Origin: Acidobacteriota bacterium
GTDB taxonomy: Bacteria > Acidobacteriota > Thermoanaerobaculia > Multivoradales > J023
Length of the DNA stretch: 64,000 nucleotides
Assembly (NCBI GenBank): GCA_029263315.1
Contig: JAJCXR010000050.1
Coordinates: 172,247-236,246, forward strand
Direction: 5' to 3'
Part shown: positions 1 through 8,944 of the stretch, piece by piece
How the letters are laid out: every line of letters starts with the position of its first letter
Numbering within the stretch: the stretch's first letter is position 1
Notes under the pieces: model-generated
The model's database searches: none
Told to the model about the DNA's origin: nothing
The model's input: the letters and a program-made list of their open reading frames with translations, nothing else
Made by a program: the position numbers and the translations under genes

Positions 1-1
1 G

Positions 2-1333
2 CAGGAAGAAATCGACTGGCTGCAGCGGCTGTCGAGCCATCTGGTGATTCCGGTGAACGACAATGATCAGGAGTTGGTCGGCCTGGTGATTCTCGGCGCC
101 AAACGGTCTGAGGAAACCTACTCCACCCACGAAAAGAAACAACTGGTTTCGGTGGCAGGACAAATCGCTTTGGCCTTCGAGAACATTGGCCTGCAAAGCT
201 TGCTCGGCGAGCGCAACAGAATTCAGCGGGAGGTCTTGGACCGCCTGCGAGATCGTCAAATCAACCTGGTGAAGGAGTGTGAGATCTGTGGCCGCTGCTT
301 CGACCAGGACGCCGAGCTCTGCGAATTCGATCGCTCTCAGTTGGTGCTTTCCGTACCCGTCGAACGCACCATCTCGGAGCGCTATCGCTTGGATCGAGTT
401 CTGGGCAAAGGCGGTATCGGCTCCGTCTACGAGGCGACCGACATGCGCCTCGACCGCCGCGTTGCGGTCAAGGTATTGCTCGGATCGGTGATCGACAACC
501 CGATGGTCAAGCGGCGTTTCGAGCGCGAAGCCAGGATCGTCGCCCAGCTGAGCCACCCTAATATCGTCACCCTCTACGACTGCGGGCAAACAACCGTCGG
601 CAACGCCTTCATCGTCCTGGAGCTCTTGCGAGGTTTCACCCTGCGCACCGCCCTCAAACGCCACGGCAGGATTCCCCACCAAACCCTCGCCGAGTGGTTT
701 GATCAAGTCCTCAACGCCTTGGTCGCCGCCCATGCCGCGGGCATCGTGCACCGCGACCTCAAACCGGGCAACGTGCTGATCACCGATACCGGTCGCAAAT
801 CCTCCGTCAAGCTCTTGGATTTCGGCGTCGCCAAGATCAAGTCCAATCCACTCCAACGACAGGGGCTCACCGTGCCGGGCGTGGTCCTCGGAACCCATGG
901 CTACATGGCGCCGGAGCAAGTCGTCGGAGACGAAGTGGACGAACGGGCCGACATCTACTCCGTCGGCGTCATGGTGCTGGAGGCGCTGACCGGGCAGCAT
1001 CCGATTCTCCCCAAGGAAGCAAGATCCCAGTCGCCCACGGACCTGGTCTCGTTTGGCGGCTCACAACAGGCCCAGGCCCTGGAACGCGTCGTGCGTCGCT
1101 GCCTACGGCGCGAGCCTGACCAGCGCTATCCCTCCGCCGATGCCCTGCGGCGCGCTTTGATCCCTGTTCTGCGTTCCTTTCCAGCCGTCGTTGAGCGACA
1201 AGAAACCGAGGTCATTGCGATGGCGGAAGGGACGGAGAAGATCGAGATCACCGGCGCCCTGGAAGAAACCATCAAAGAGCTGCGTCGCGAGATGCGCAAA
1301 CGGCGGCGCAACTCGACGAAGACCAAGCGATAG
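2..1333 (+). CDS. Ser/Thr protein kinase with GAF remnant and zinc ribbon (5' partial)
   Basis: The reading frame is open from the window edge, so the gene starts upstream. The first ~60 residues look like the end of a GAF sensor domain. Next comes a Cys-rich knuckle (CEICGRC ... C, nt ~278-325), then a complete Hanks-type kinase: glycine loop GKGGIGSVYEA, VAVKVL lysine (nt ~463-480), catalytic loop HRDLKPGNV (~nt 749-775), DFG (~nt 818), and APEQ (~nt 911). It would phosphorylate Ser/Thr of cytosolic targets in response to a GAF-bound signal. The C-terminus is a short basic helix (KELRREMRKRRR). No transmembrane segment is visible in the part present. The kinase assignment is secure; the ligand and targets are unknown. 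Confidence 0.93.
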   Translation, partial: QEEIDWLQRLSSHLVIPVNDNDQELVGLVILGAKRSEETYSTHEKKQLVSVAGQIALAFENIGLQSLLGERNRIQREVLDRLRDRQINLVKECEICGRCFDQDAELCEFDRSQLVLSVPVERTISERYRLDRVLGKGGIGSVYEATDMRLDRRVAVKVLLGSVIDNPMVKRRFEREARIVAQLSHPNIVTLYDCGQTTVGNAFIVLELLRGFTLRTALKRHGRIPHQTLAEWFDQVLNALVAAHAAGIVHRDLKPGNVLITDTGRKSSVKLLDFGVAKIKSNPLQRQGLTVPGVVLGTHGYMAPEQVVGDEVDERADIYSVGVMVLEALTGQHPILPKEARSQSPTDLVSFGGSQQAQALERVVRRCLRREPDQRYPSADALRRALIPVLRSFPAVVERQETEVIAMAEGTEKIEITGALEETIKELRREMRKRRRNSTKTKR

Positions 1334-1360
1334 CCTCAGGGTCGCGGAGGGACAGTGGCC

Positions 1361-2059
1361 TCAAGTGGACCGGCATTGGCGCTCGAACCAGTGGACGGAA
1401 ACCTCAGCCAGCTGCGAGAGAGCCTCGGCGTCCGTTCGACCGGAGCGTTTGAGCACATGGAAAGAGTGGTCGGCACCCTCGATCACTTGGAGTGTAGCCC
1501 GTGGCAGCCTCTCCACCACCGGTGTCAGGAGCTCTAGATCGGCCAGCTTGTCGCGGTCCCCTTGCAGGAAGAGCAGCGGCACATCGATGTCCCCCAGATG
1601 GTCCCCCCGCTGCGTCCCCGAACGCCCCGCAGGATGCAAGGGAAAACCATAGAAGACCAAGCCCGAAATCCCTTCCAGCGGCTCGGCGGAGGCCGCCAAT
1701 GAGGTCATTCGCCCGCCCATCGATTTACCGCCGGCGAAGAGGGGCAGCCCGTCGAGCAAGGTGTTGGCCAGGGCAACGGCGGCCCGCACCGTGGCCAACA
1801 GCAGCGGTTTGCCATCCGGCCGACGACGGCCCGCCTCCATGTATGGGAATTGGTAGCGCAGGGACGCCACTCGATGCGCCGCCAGACCGTCCACCAACGA
1901 CTGCATGAAGTGGTGATGCATGCCGGCTCCGGCGCCATGGGCAAGAACCACCCCCCAGCGGGCATCGGCTGGACGCCGCAGGATAGTCGACACCGGACGT
2001 TGTGAGGGGTCGACCCTCAATGGGTGCTGGCTGGCGCCGACGACCTCTTGATCAGACAT
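1361..2059 (-). CDS. Alpha/beta hydrolase of the TEX30/KANL3-like (dienelactone hydrolase-related) family
   Basis: The 232-residue cytosolic protein has a complete hydrolase triad pattern: nucleophile elbow GKSMGGR (Ser near residue 116), Asp in LQGDRDKLAD and His in GADHSFHV. The N-terminal strand VVLAHGAGAGMHHHFMQ gives the oxyanion-hole HGAGAG typical of the TEX30/KANL3 subgroup. The substrate is unknown; members are annotated as esterases or dienelactone hydrolases. It is transcribed toward the kinase gene and ends 27 bp after it, so the two are convergent. It probably forms its own unit. Confidence 0.85.
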   Translation of the reverse strand: MSDQEVVGASQHPLRVDPSQRPVSTILRRPADARWGVVLAHGAGAGMHHHFMQSLVDGLAAHRVASLRYQFPYMEAGRRRPDGKPLLLATVRAAVALANTLLDGLPLFAGGKSMGGRMTSLAASAEPLEGISGLVFYGFPLHPAGRSGTQRGDHLGDIDVPLLFLQGDRDKLADLELLTPVVERLPRATLQVIEGADHSFHVLKRSGRTDAEALSQLAEVSVHWFERQCRST

Positions 2060-2109
2060 GCACGGCTCCTAGGGACGTTGTCGGGATCGCTAGAAAGCGC
2101 CCATCCAGC

Positions 2110-2139
2110 TTTACCGAAATCGGTGCCTGCGGGAGGCCC
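2110..2139. repeat. Copy 1 of a dispersed intergenic element
   Basis: A ~30-bp stretch built around TTACCGAAATCGGTGCC, with a short inverted repeat ACCGA/TCGGT, is followed by a GGAGGCCC-like tail. A close copy lies at 47879-47907. Both are intergenic. Confidence 0.45.
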
Positions 2140-2305
2140 TTCGAGCGAGCACGGACGCAGTGCTGTCTGAGCCGCAGGGCCATGGGAACGGGATGAAACC
2201 TTGATATCAATGGGTTTAGATCGATACGTCAGGGTTGGGGCGAGTTTGCGGAGGCCGCGCACAGCCGAAGGGCTCCCGCCCCCACATCGTTTTCTTGAAT
2301 GGACG

Positions 2306-2803
2306 CTAAAAAACCGGCGAATCGGCGGTCGGCCCGTAGACTTGCGGCAAGGGCACGTCCAAGAGACGCAGATAGACCGTCAGCTGCCCGCGGTGATGCA
2401 CCAGGTGATTGAGCACAAAACTGCGGATGGCTGGAAAACGTGGCGCCGAAAAGAGCACATCTTGGCCACGGGTCAGGGACCACTTATCACCGAACGTCGC
2501 CTCGTCCGCCTGGGAGAGAGCCTGGCGAAAGCTCGCCGCGCCCTGATCGAAGGTTTGCAGGAGACCTTTCGTATCCTCGGCCGCAAAGGGTTGATAGCCT
2601 GCAGTCAGGTCGAGGGCGTCGCTGGTCAACATGCCTTCGGCCCAACCGAAGATTTCCGCCGTGTGGCTCGACAAGCGGCACAAGGACATGGATTTTTCGT
2701 GCGGCTTCCACTCCCAATGCTCTTCTGGAATGATCTCCAGAACTCCCCGGGTAGCCGCCGTTTCTTGACCCAACTCAGCCAGAATCATAGGGATCATCGA
2801 CAT
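2306..2803 (-). CDS. DinB-family four-helix protein
   Basis: This 165-residue protein has the DinB/YfiT pattern. An N-terminal helix carries LAELGQETAATRGVL and EEHWEWKPHEKSMSL, a central helix RLSSHTAEIFGWAEGML supplies a first metal-ligand His, and a C-terminal LNHLVHHRGQLTVYLR supplies the paired His. DinB proteins bind a divalent metal with three His and often act as thiol-dependent S-transferases or are stress-induced. The exact reaction here is unknown. It stands alone, upstream of the hydrolase gene on the same strand (gap 246 bp). Confidence 0.85.
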   Translation of the reverse strand: MSMIPMILAELGQETAATRGVLEIIPEEHWEWKPHEKSMSLCRLSSHTAEIFGWAEGMLTSDALDLTAGYQPFAAEDTKGLLQTFDQGAASFRQALSQADEATFGDKWSLTRGQDVLFSAPRFPAIRSFVLNHLVHHRGQLTVYLRLLDVPLPQVYGPTADSPVF

Positions 2804-3183
2804 TTATTGATGCCCTCCACTTTGGTTTGCGATTGAGATCCTTGGTGACGCGAGGCCTCGTGCAGCGCCACGATCCGCCGTTGGAAGGCGAGCTTATCCC
2901 ATCGGACCTCGCCCTAAATACCATGATAACCTTGACACTGCGCTCATAGTCAAACTATTCTACCGACCGTTCAGTTGAGTCAATCTCTCTGATTCTATAA
3001 ACTCCGAGCTGCTCCCGATTTCACCGTGTCCCGCAGGGCATGCCCGAGGCAGGCATAGCACCCATAGGCTGATTTGAGACCCCTTGGATACCTCCTTGGA
3101 ACGCCCTTGGAAGTCATCTCTCACGTCTTGCGATCCAGCACGTGAACGGATAGAGTCGCCTTTTCCCGAGTACACTTTTACCC
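2804..3183. other. Divergent intergenic region upstream of DinB and TetR genes
   Basis: No credible gene lies in these 380 bp. It is less GC-rich than its flanks around 2920-3000 and must hold the divergent promoters. The only motif I would name is the imperfect palindrome at 2962-2975. Confidence 0.6.
2962..2975. promoter_or_regulatory. Possible TetR-type operator
   Basis: ACCGACCGTTCAGT is an imperfect inverted repeat (10 of 14 positions symmetric) and resembles the ACCGACCG half-site seen upstream of many TetR genes. It lies ~210 bp before the tetR start, which is far for simple autoregulation. The call is tentative. Confidence 0.35.
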
Positions 3184-3792
3184 ATGCCGACGTACCAAAA
3201 GCCACCCACAGTCAACGACGACGCTCGCGCCCAAGACATTTATCGCGAAGCGGCACGCATTATCTCCGAGAAGGGCTTTGACGCCACTTCCATGGGGGAT
3301 ATTGCCGAAACCGTCGATCTCACCAAGGGCGGGCTCTACTACTACATCAAGGGCAAGAAGGCCCTGCTCTACGCCATCATGAACTTCGCCCTCGACCTGA
3401 TCGAGAACCGGGTCATGGCCGGAGCTCGGGAGGAGCCGGACGCCAATCGACGGCTCGCGGGCCTGATCAAGTCTTACGTGCAGCTCGTTCTCGAAGAGCC
3501 GGCGGCCATCGGCATCCTGGCCAGTGAGGACGAGAAGCTCGACCCGTCTTATCGGCCACGGGTCATGGAACGCAAGCGCGCCTATTCAGATTTTCTGCGC
3601 CAGAGTATCTCCGACGTTACCCAAGCCAACGGCAGCGATAACGGCGTCGACCCTTCCATCGCCACTTTTGGCATGCTCGGCTTGGTGCACGGGGTCGTCC
3701 ACTGGTGTCGCAATGAAGAACAAGACGATCATCAAGCCATCGTCGCTCAGGTGACCCAGATCGCGCTGCAGGGTCTCTTGCCTCCCGCCTGA
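3184..3792 (+). CDS. TetR/AcrR-family transcriptional regulator
   Basis: The 202-residue protein opens with a standard TetR helix-turn-helix: DIYREAARIISEKGFDATSM, then GDIAETVDLTKGGLYYYI (residues ~15-60). The rest is an all-helical ligand-binding domain of normal size. The ATG at 3184 is the first Met in the frame near the HTH and fits family length. It should repress a nearby or distant operon in response to a small hydrophobic ligand. No co-transcribed target gene is present, and the neighbour downstream is convergent (MscS), so the regulon cannot be read from context. Confidence 0.92.
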   Translation: MPTYQKPPTVNDDARAQDIYREAARIISEKGFDATSMGDIAETVDLTKGGLYYYIKGKKALLYAIMNFALDLIENRVMAGAREEPDANRRLAGLIKSYVQLVLEEPAAIGILASEDEKLDPSYRPRVMERKRAYSDFLRQSISDVTQANGSDNGVDPSIATFGMLGLVHGVVHWCRNEEQDDHQAIVAQVTQIALQGLLPPA

Positions 3793-3812
3793 GGAAGCCA
3801 CCTCCGCTGCCC

Positions 3813-4688
3813 TCAGTCGAGACTGGTCATACTTGCCGCATTCTCCCCAGTCGACGTCGGCCTGACTTCCCGCGACTCACTCTCGGTGCTCTTCATGGTG
3901 ATCGTGCGTTGGGGGAATGGGATCTCGATTCCTTCCTCAGCGAAAGCCTCGGCGATCTCCTGCGGCAGTCGATTTTTGATCTCGACCACGTTCGGGGTCA
4001 GCAGCCACACCGAGAATTGCAACAGGATTGCCGAATCGCCAAACCCTTTGTGGAAAAGGATCGGTTTGGGTTCGTCGAGGCACAGGGGATTGTCCTGGGC
4101 CACCCGCATCAAAACCCCGCGGACTTGATCGAGATTCGAGTCGTAGGCCACCCCCAAGGGTAAGTCAAAACGACGAATCGGAAACCGGCTGAGGTTGGTG
4201 ATCCGCGCCTTGAGCACAGTCTCGTTGGGTAAGCGGACCATCAGGTTGTCGAAGGTCCGCAGCTTGACGGACATCCAGTCCACCGAGAGAATTTCTCCCG
4301 TGACGTCCCCGATGGTGACGTTTTCGCCCACTTCAAAAGCCCGCTCGCCGATCAAGAAGAGGCCGCTGATCAGGTTGGAGACGGAGGTTTGAGAGGCAAA
4401 ACCCAAGGCCACCGTCAGCACGCCGGCGGCGCCGAGAAAAACCGACAGGTCGAATCCGGCCTCCCGCAGGGCAGAGACAACAAAGAGCAACATCACGCCA
4501 TAGGTGACCAGGCGCCGTGCCAAAATGAGACCTTGGGTCCCCAGCCGGCGCCGCAAAAGGCGGCCGGTGGCAGCGCCGAAAAAACGTGCCACCACCAGGC
4601 CGAGCAGAATCAGCAGCACCGCCCTGATGAAACCCGTTCCGCGATCACTCGAGGCAAACTCTCGCAGCGTCTCCATTGCTTCGTTCAT
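3813..4688 (-). CDS. MscS-family mechanosensitive ion channel
   Basis: This is a 291-residue inner-membrane protein. Three hydrophobic segments lie at residues ~20-40, ~62-82 and ~85-118. The last is the Gly/Ala-rich pore helix (FLGAAGVLTVALGFASQ), followed by the MscS beta-domain signature FEVGENVTIGDVTGEI and the cytosolic alpha/beta part. It would open under membrane tension and release solutes during hypo-osmotic shock. The Ser/Glu-rich tail (last ~25 residues) is variable. The upstream DUF432-like gene ends 11 bp before the start, so both are probably one transcript. Confidence 0.92.
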   Translation of the reverse strand: MNEAMETLREFASSDRGTGFIRAVLLILLGLVVARFFGAATGRLLRRRLGTQGLILARRLVTYGVMLLFVVSALREAGFDLSVFLGAAGVLTVALGFASQTSVSNLISGLFLIGERAFEVGENVTIGDVTGEILSVDWMSVKLRTFDNLMVRLPNETVLKARITNLSRFPIRRFDLPLGVAYDSNLDQVRGVLMRVAQDNPLCLDEPKPILFHKGFGDSAILLQFSVWLLTPNVVEIKNRLPQEIAEAFAEEGIEIPFPQRTITMKSTESESREVRPTSTGENAASMTSLD

Positions 4689-4699
4689 CGACTCACTTC

Positions 4700-5617
4700 T
4701 CAGCCCACCAAGACATGAAACGCCCGCGACAGGACGCTCCGCCCGGCAATTTCCCGTGGTTCGGCCACCACAACGGCCTCAGCCGCTTCCTTCGGCGGCC
4801 CGCTCCCGATCTCGACTTGCGGCGGCGACAAACCATCTCGAACCACCGCCAGGGACGCCGTCCACAATCCTCCGGCCGCATCGGCGTAGAGCCGCAGCGT
4901 ATTGGCCGGCACGCTCACCCGCTCCAGGGAGAGCAAGCTGGAGGCCTGGTTGCGGATCTTCAACGGCGTAATCGCACGATGGGGCATGGGCGGCAAGCTG
5001 TCGATCTTGAGCCGGGCGGCCGTTTGGCTCGCATAAGCCTCGACGCCTCGCCGGGTATCGGGCCCAAACCAAGTGTCCGACGGCCGGTTGGTCGGCATTT
5101 CGAACAGAGTGCGGTCAGGGTCCGGCAACTCACCGCGAACCCAAACCGGGGTGGAGACAAACACCTCGACCTCTTCCCCTGCCGGTACCATCAACGGCAA
5201 CTCCGGGCGCGCCACCACCGGCCGATCCGCCAGCAGCGGCCGCAGACGGATCATGCCCTGATCGCTGTGGGTCAGAAATCGTTCGATCTTGAAATCACTT
5301 TCCGGATCGGCGATCGGTCCCGGCCCACCGACCGCCGAGGACAGGACGTGACCCGAATCTCCATCCCTGATGCCATTGCGATACCAGCCGAGACGCCATT
5401 CGCCCGGACGATGGGCGATGGAGAGCTCCAACGGCCCGACGGTCACGGTGATCATGCGATCTTCCGGAACTTCGTGGATTCCATGCCAAGACGATAAGTG
5501 GGTCATCAAATCTCCGATTTGCGACACCGGGGTCGGTGCGCCTGGGCGGATCATGCCATAGCAAGGCGATGGCAAGTAAGCCCCGGGCCCTGAAGATTTC
5601 ATTTCGCCCTGGTGCAA
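4700..5617 (-). CDS. DUF432-like protein paired with the MscS channel
   Basis: The 305-residue protein has no signal peptide or membrane span. Its core pattern (MTHLSSWHGIHEVPEDRMI, SIAHRPGEWRLGWYRNG, PVWVRGELPDPDRTLFEMPT, FGPDTRRGVEAYASQTAARL) is a beta-rich module that I associate with DUF432, a family often encoded beside mechanosensitive channels. That assignment is from memory. It directly precedes mscS in the same direction, which supports a role in channel function or membrane stress. The true start could be the Met at residue 6, 20 or 38. Biochemical function is unknown. Confidence 0.7.
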   Translation of the reverse strand: MHQGEMKSSGPGAYLPSPCYGMIRPGAPTPVSQIGDLMTHLSSWHGIHEVPEDRMITVTVGPLELSIAHRPGEWRLGWYRNGIRDGDSGHVLSSAVGGPGPIADPESDFKIERFLTHSDQGMIRLRPLLADRPVVARPELPLMVPAGEEVEVFVSTPVWVRGELPDPDRTLFEMPTNRPSDTWFGPDTRRGVEAYASQTAARLKIDSLPPMPHRAITPLKIRNQASSLLSLERVSVPANTLRLYADAAGGLWTASLAVVRDGLSPPQVEIGSGPPKEAAEAVVVAEPREIAGRSVLSRAFHVLVG

Positions 5618-5643
5618 AACGAAGAAGGCGGCCGGTGGCCGCC
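5616..5643 (-). terminator. Probable terminator of the DUF4097 gene
   Basis: A perfect 7-bp stem GGCGGCC/GGCCGCC with a 3-nt loop (5627-5643) is followed, on the minus strand, by TTCTTCGTTTT. It lies 83 bp past the DUF4097 stop and just before the DUF432-like start, so it separates the two units. Confidence 0.5.
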
Positions 5644-5725
5644 TCGATGCCTACTGAGGTAGTTGCAAACTCCCGAGATCGCCCTGTGTGCCGATCCTCC
5701 GATCGAGATCCAGGCTATCGTCCGA

Positions 5726-6502
5726 TCAATGGCGTCGCACCCTGATGGAGCCGTTGACATTCTCCAACTCGACGCGGGCGCCACCGCTGCCGAGGGTGCC
5801 GCGCAGATTGCTGCCCACGTAGCGCCCCTTGTCGACGGTCAGCCCAAAATCATTCTCGATGCCACCGTGCACCGTTTCGGCGCTGATCACAGCATCGGCA
5901 TCGTCCGGCAAGGTGACGGTGAGGGACCCGTTGACCGAGCTCAGCTCGATGCGTTGACCCGCCGTCAGCTGATCGAAGGCAACGTTGGTCTGACCGTTGA
6001 CCGACTCGATCCCTAGGCGTCCTGCCATGCCCGTCGCCTCCACATTGCCGTTGACGATCTCGGCGCTGACCTCACCGGACAGCTGGCGCAGCTCCAGATT
6101 GCCGTTGACCAGCTCGACAGAATCGATGCGGGCCCCACGGGGCACCTGCAAAGTGAAATCGACGCTGCCCGAAGACCGCCAGCCGTCCGATTCACGACTC
6201 TTCTTATACTCCGTCGAAATCGAGACACCGGAGCCGTTGACGTCGATCTCCACCTCCATGCGATCCAGCGCCTCCTGGGAGTCGGCTTCCTTGATATAGC
6301 TCACTTGCACGTCGTCGCCGTCCCAGCCTTCGATCACCACATCACCGTTGACGTTTTCCAGGCTGATACGGCCGTCCGCCACCAGATCATAGGTCTGGCT
6401 GAATTTCTCGTTGACGGCAAAGGCCGAAGTGGCCACCAGAAAGGTGAGTAGGTATGTGGCGACGACGCTGAAGGAACGGCGTGGCAAAGAACGCTGCAAC
6501 AT
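5726..6502 (-). CDS. Secreted DUF4097-type beta-solenoid protein
   Basis: A 258-residue protein with an N-terminal signal peptide (basic start, hydrophobic core to ~residue 27, cleavage near TSAFA). The mature part is a repeating beta-strand pattern in which the phrase 'VNG(D/N)' recurs (LENVNGDVVI, ELVNGNLEL, EIVNGNVEA, ESVNGQTNV, SSVNGSLTV, ENVNGSIRV). This is diagnostic of the DUF4097/adhesin-like family. Such proteins are predicted to sit in the periplasm or envelope as right-handed beta-helices, often near envelope-stress regulators; none is adjacent here. Function is unknown. Confidence 0.88.
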   Translation of the reverse strand: MLQRSLPRRSFSVVATYLLTFLVATSAFAVNEKFSQTYDLVADGRISLENVNGDVVIEGWDGDDVQVSYIKEADSQEALDRMEVEIDVNGSGVSISTEYKKSRESDGWRSSGSVDFTLQVPRGARIDSVELVNGNLELRQLSGEVSAEIVNGNVEATGMAGRLGIESVNGQTNVAFDQLTAGQRIELSSVNGSLTVTLPDDADAVISAETVHGGIENDFGLTVDKGRYVGSNLRGTLGSGGARVELENVNGSIRVRRH

Positions 6503-6601
6503 GGTGAATCTCCTGAGAAGACTTGATGGGGAGGCCGTACGGCCCGGGCTGTCAGGGGATTGGATACCGACGACGCAGGGAAGGTTGGAATTTCTTCAGG
6601 G

Positions 6602-7624
6602 CTATTCGACACTGCGGATGCGATCTATCCAATCGCCGTAGGTCCCTGCAAGCTCGTCGTACACCGGTTGCACCGCCGCTTGAAACGCTGCCACGTCGTC
6701 CACGCGGTGAATCTCGCTACCCGCCGCCTGCACCGTCGCCAAAGCCTCCGCCTCGTACTCTTGCCAATAGCGTCGCTGCGCCTGGGACGATGCCAGCGCC
6801 GCTTGCCGCAGGGCCAATTGCTGCGCGTCGCCCAGGGCCTCAAAGCTAGGGCGATGCACTAGCAGCAGGTCGGGGATCATCGAGTGACGATCCAGAGAGT
6901 AGTGTTTGGCCACCTCGAAATGGCGCTCGGAGCGATAGCTCGGCAGATTGTTTTCTGCCCCATCGATATTGCCGGTGTACAGACTGGTGTAAACCTCCTT
7001 GAATCCGAGAGACACCGGCGAGGCGCCCAAGGAGGTGACCATGCGCCGCATGATCTCCGACTTCTGGACTCGGATCTTCAAGCCCACCAGATCCTCCGGC
7101 CGGCGGATCGGACGTTCGCGGTTATAGAACGATCGGGCGCCGGCGTCATACCACGCCAGGCCGACAAGACCGCTGGGGGTCAACGAGGCCAGCAGCTCAT
7201 CCCCCAAGGGTCCATCGAGCACCCGCCACATGTGGTCGCCGTCGCGAAACAGGTAGGGCAAGGTGAGCACACCGATGGTGGAGGAGAATTCCGCCAACGG
7301 CGCCGCCGAGGAACAGACCATCTGAACCGCCCCGAAACCCAGCTTCTCGAGGCTTTCCTTTTCGTTGCCCAGCACCCCGCCGAGTTGTAGATCCAAGGTC
7401 AAATGGGAGGCCAAACGGGGGTCCCCTTGCACCGCCTCGGCCAAATCCTCGAGACCGCGGGCGGTGGGGTAATCCGCCGCGTGGACGTTCGACACCACCC
7501 AACGGCGGGGCGACGGGCTAGTGTCTCCTGAGCCGCAGGCCAGGCAACAGAGCAACATCCCGAACATCGAAAACAGCCCGAGACAGGCTCGGAAGGATCG
7601 AGGCATTGGACACGACGGCATCAT
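6602..7624 (-). CDS. dctP: TRAP transporter solute-binding protein (DctP type)
   Basis: The 340-residue extracytoplasmic binding protein begins with a hydrophobic leader ending in LLCCLACGSGD, which is compatible with a lipoprotein. The family core is clear: LKIRVQKSEIMRRM with the conserved Arg that holds a substrate carboxylate (residues ~155-168), LGASPVSLGFKEVYTSL, and GNIDGAENN. It captures an organic acid or similar anion for the DctQM permease. It is the third gene of the operon, 24 bp after dctM. The ligand cannot be named from sequence. Confidence 0.92.
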   Translation of the reverse strand: MMPSCPMPRSFRACLGLFSMFGMLLCCLACGSGDTSPSPRRWVVSNVHAADYPTARGLEDLAEAVQGDPRLASHLTLDLQLGGVLGNEKESLEKLGFGAVQMVCSSAAPLAEFSSTIGVLTLPYLFRDGDHMWRVLDGPLGDELLASLTPSGLVGLAWYDAGARSFYNRERPIRRPEDLVGLKIRVQKSEIMRRMVTSLGASPVSLGFKEVYTSLYTGNIDGAENNLPSYRSERHFEVAKHYSLDRHSMIPDLLLVHRPSFEALGDAQQLALRQAALASSQAQRRYWQEYEAEALATVQAAGSEIHRVDDVAAFQAAVQPVYDELAGTYGDWIDRIRSVE

Positions 7625-7648
7625 GAAGCTCCTCGCAGAACGGTTGGC

Positions 7649-8944
7649 TCAGCCGGCGAACAAGGCCGGCAGCCAGAGGGTCAACGACGGCACAAAGGTG
7701 ACCAACATCAGAATCACCACCATCGCCAGGTAAAAGGGCCATAAGCCCCGCAACGCTTGCTCCATGCTGATCTCGCCGATGGCGCAACCCACGAAGAGGG
7801 TGCTACCCACCGGCGGGGTGCACAGGCCGATGGCCAGGTTGAGCAGCAGGATGATGCCGAAATGTACCGGATCCACCCCGAGCTGCATCATCACCGGCAG
7901 CAGCAGCGGCGTCGTGATGACGATCAACGGCGCCATGTCCATCACCATGCCCAGGCCCAGGAGCAGGCCATTGACCAACAGCATGAGCACCGCCTTGGGG
8001 GCGTCGATGGAGACCAGCCAGGCGGCCAAGCGGGACGGCACATGCAGGAAGGTCATCACCTCGCCAAAGGCAGCGGCGGCGCCGATCAAGATCAGCACCA
8101 TGCCCGATGTCTTGATCGATCGCTCCAACACCTCGCCATAGCCACGCCACGGCAGCGAGCGGTAGACCAAGGTCGACACCAAGGCCGACCACACCACCGC
8201 CACCACCGCCGATTGATGGGCCGGCACCTTGCCGAGGACGATGGGCACAATGATAATCAGCGGCGTCGCCAAGGCCGGCAGGGCCCGCCAAGCGATGTCC
8301 AATCCCTGCCGCCACGGCACCGACGCCTCCCGGGGATAACCACGGCGACGGGCCATCCAGCCGCTCAGCACCAGCAAGCTGGCGGCGATGAGAATGCCCG
8401 GCACATAACCGGCCAAGAACAGGGCCTGGATCGACACCGTGCCTCCGGCCGCCAAGGAATAGAGGATGGCATTGTGCGAGGGCGGAATGACGATGCCTTG
8501 GGTCGACGACGTCACCGTCACGGCGACGGAGAAATCCCGGTGATAACCCTTCTTGACCATCATCGGGATGAGCAGCGAGCCGATGGACGACGTATCTGCA
8601 ACGCTGGAGCCCGAGATGCCGCCGAAGAACAATGACGCCACGACGTTGACCATGGCCAAACCCCCACGCAGAAAACCGACGCAGACGCTGGCCAGCTGCA
8701 CCAGCCGCTGGGCCATATCGCCCCTGGTCATGATCTCGCCGCACAGGATGAAATAGGGAATGGCCAGCAGGGTGGGATCGCTGAGCTGCGACACCACTTT
8801 CTGGGCCACCAACATGGGTGGCACGCCGCTGGCAAAGCAGTAGGCGAAGGCCGACAAAGCCAAGCAAAAGGCGACGGGCATGCGCCATATCAAGAGGCCG
8901 AAGAAGAGCCCGAAGAACCACAACATGAGGCTCAGCTCAGTCAT
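7649..8944 (-). CDS. dctM: TRAP transporter large permease (DctM type)
   Basis: This 431-residue integral membrane protein has ~12 hydrophobic segments. Family motifs include the N-terminal LLIWRMPVAFCLALSA, GISGSSVADTSSIGSLLIP (residues ~90-112), GIVIPPSHNAILYSL (~150-165) and the C-terminal LCTPPVGSTLFVGCAI. It forms the Na+-coupled elevator transport domain. Its start overlaps the dctQ stop by 8 bp, which indicates translational coupling. Confidence 0.95.
   Translation of the reverse strand: MTELSLMLWFFGLFFGLLIWRMPVAFCLALSAFAYCFASGVPPMLVAQKVVSQLSDPTLLAIPYFILCGEIMTRGDMAQRLVQLASVCVGFLRGGLAMVNVVASLFFGGISGSSVADTSSIGSLLIPMMVKKGYHRDFSVAVTVTSSTQGIVIPPSHNAILYSLAAGGTVSIQALFLAGYVPGILIAASLLVLSGWMARRRGYPREASVPWRQGLDIAWRALPALATPLIIIVPIVLGKVPAHQSAVVAVVWSALVSTLVYRSLPWRGYGEVLERSIKTSGMVLILIGAAAAFGEVMTFLHVPSRLAAWLVSIDAPKAVLMLLVNGLLLGLGMVMDMAPLIVITTPLLLPVMMQLGVDPVHFGIILLLNLAIGLCTPPVGSTLFVGCAIGEISMEQALRGLWPFYLAMVVILMLVTFVPSLTLWLPALFAG

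Noticed and set aside
7757..8635. Plus-strand frame of 292 codons
   Set aside because: Antisense to dctM; extreme His/Gln/Arg bias.
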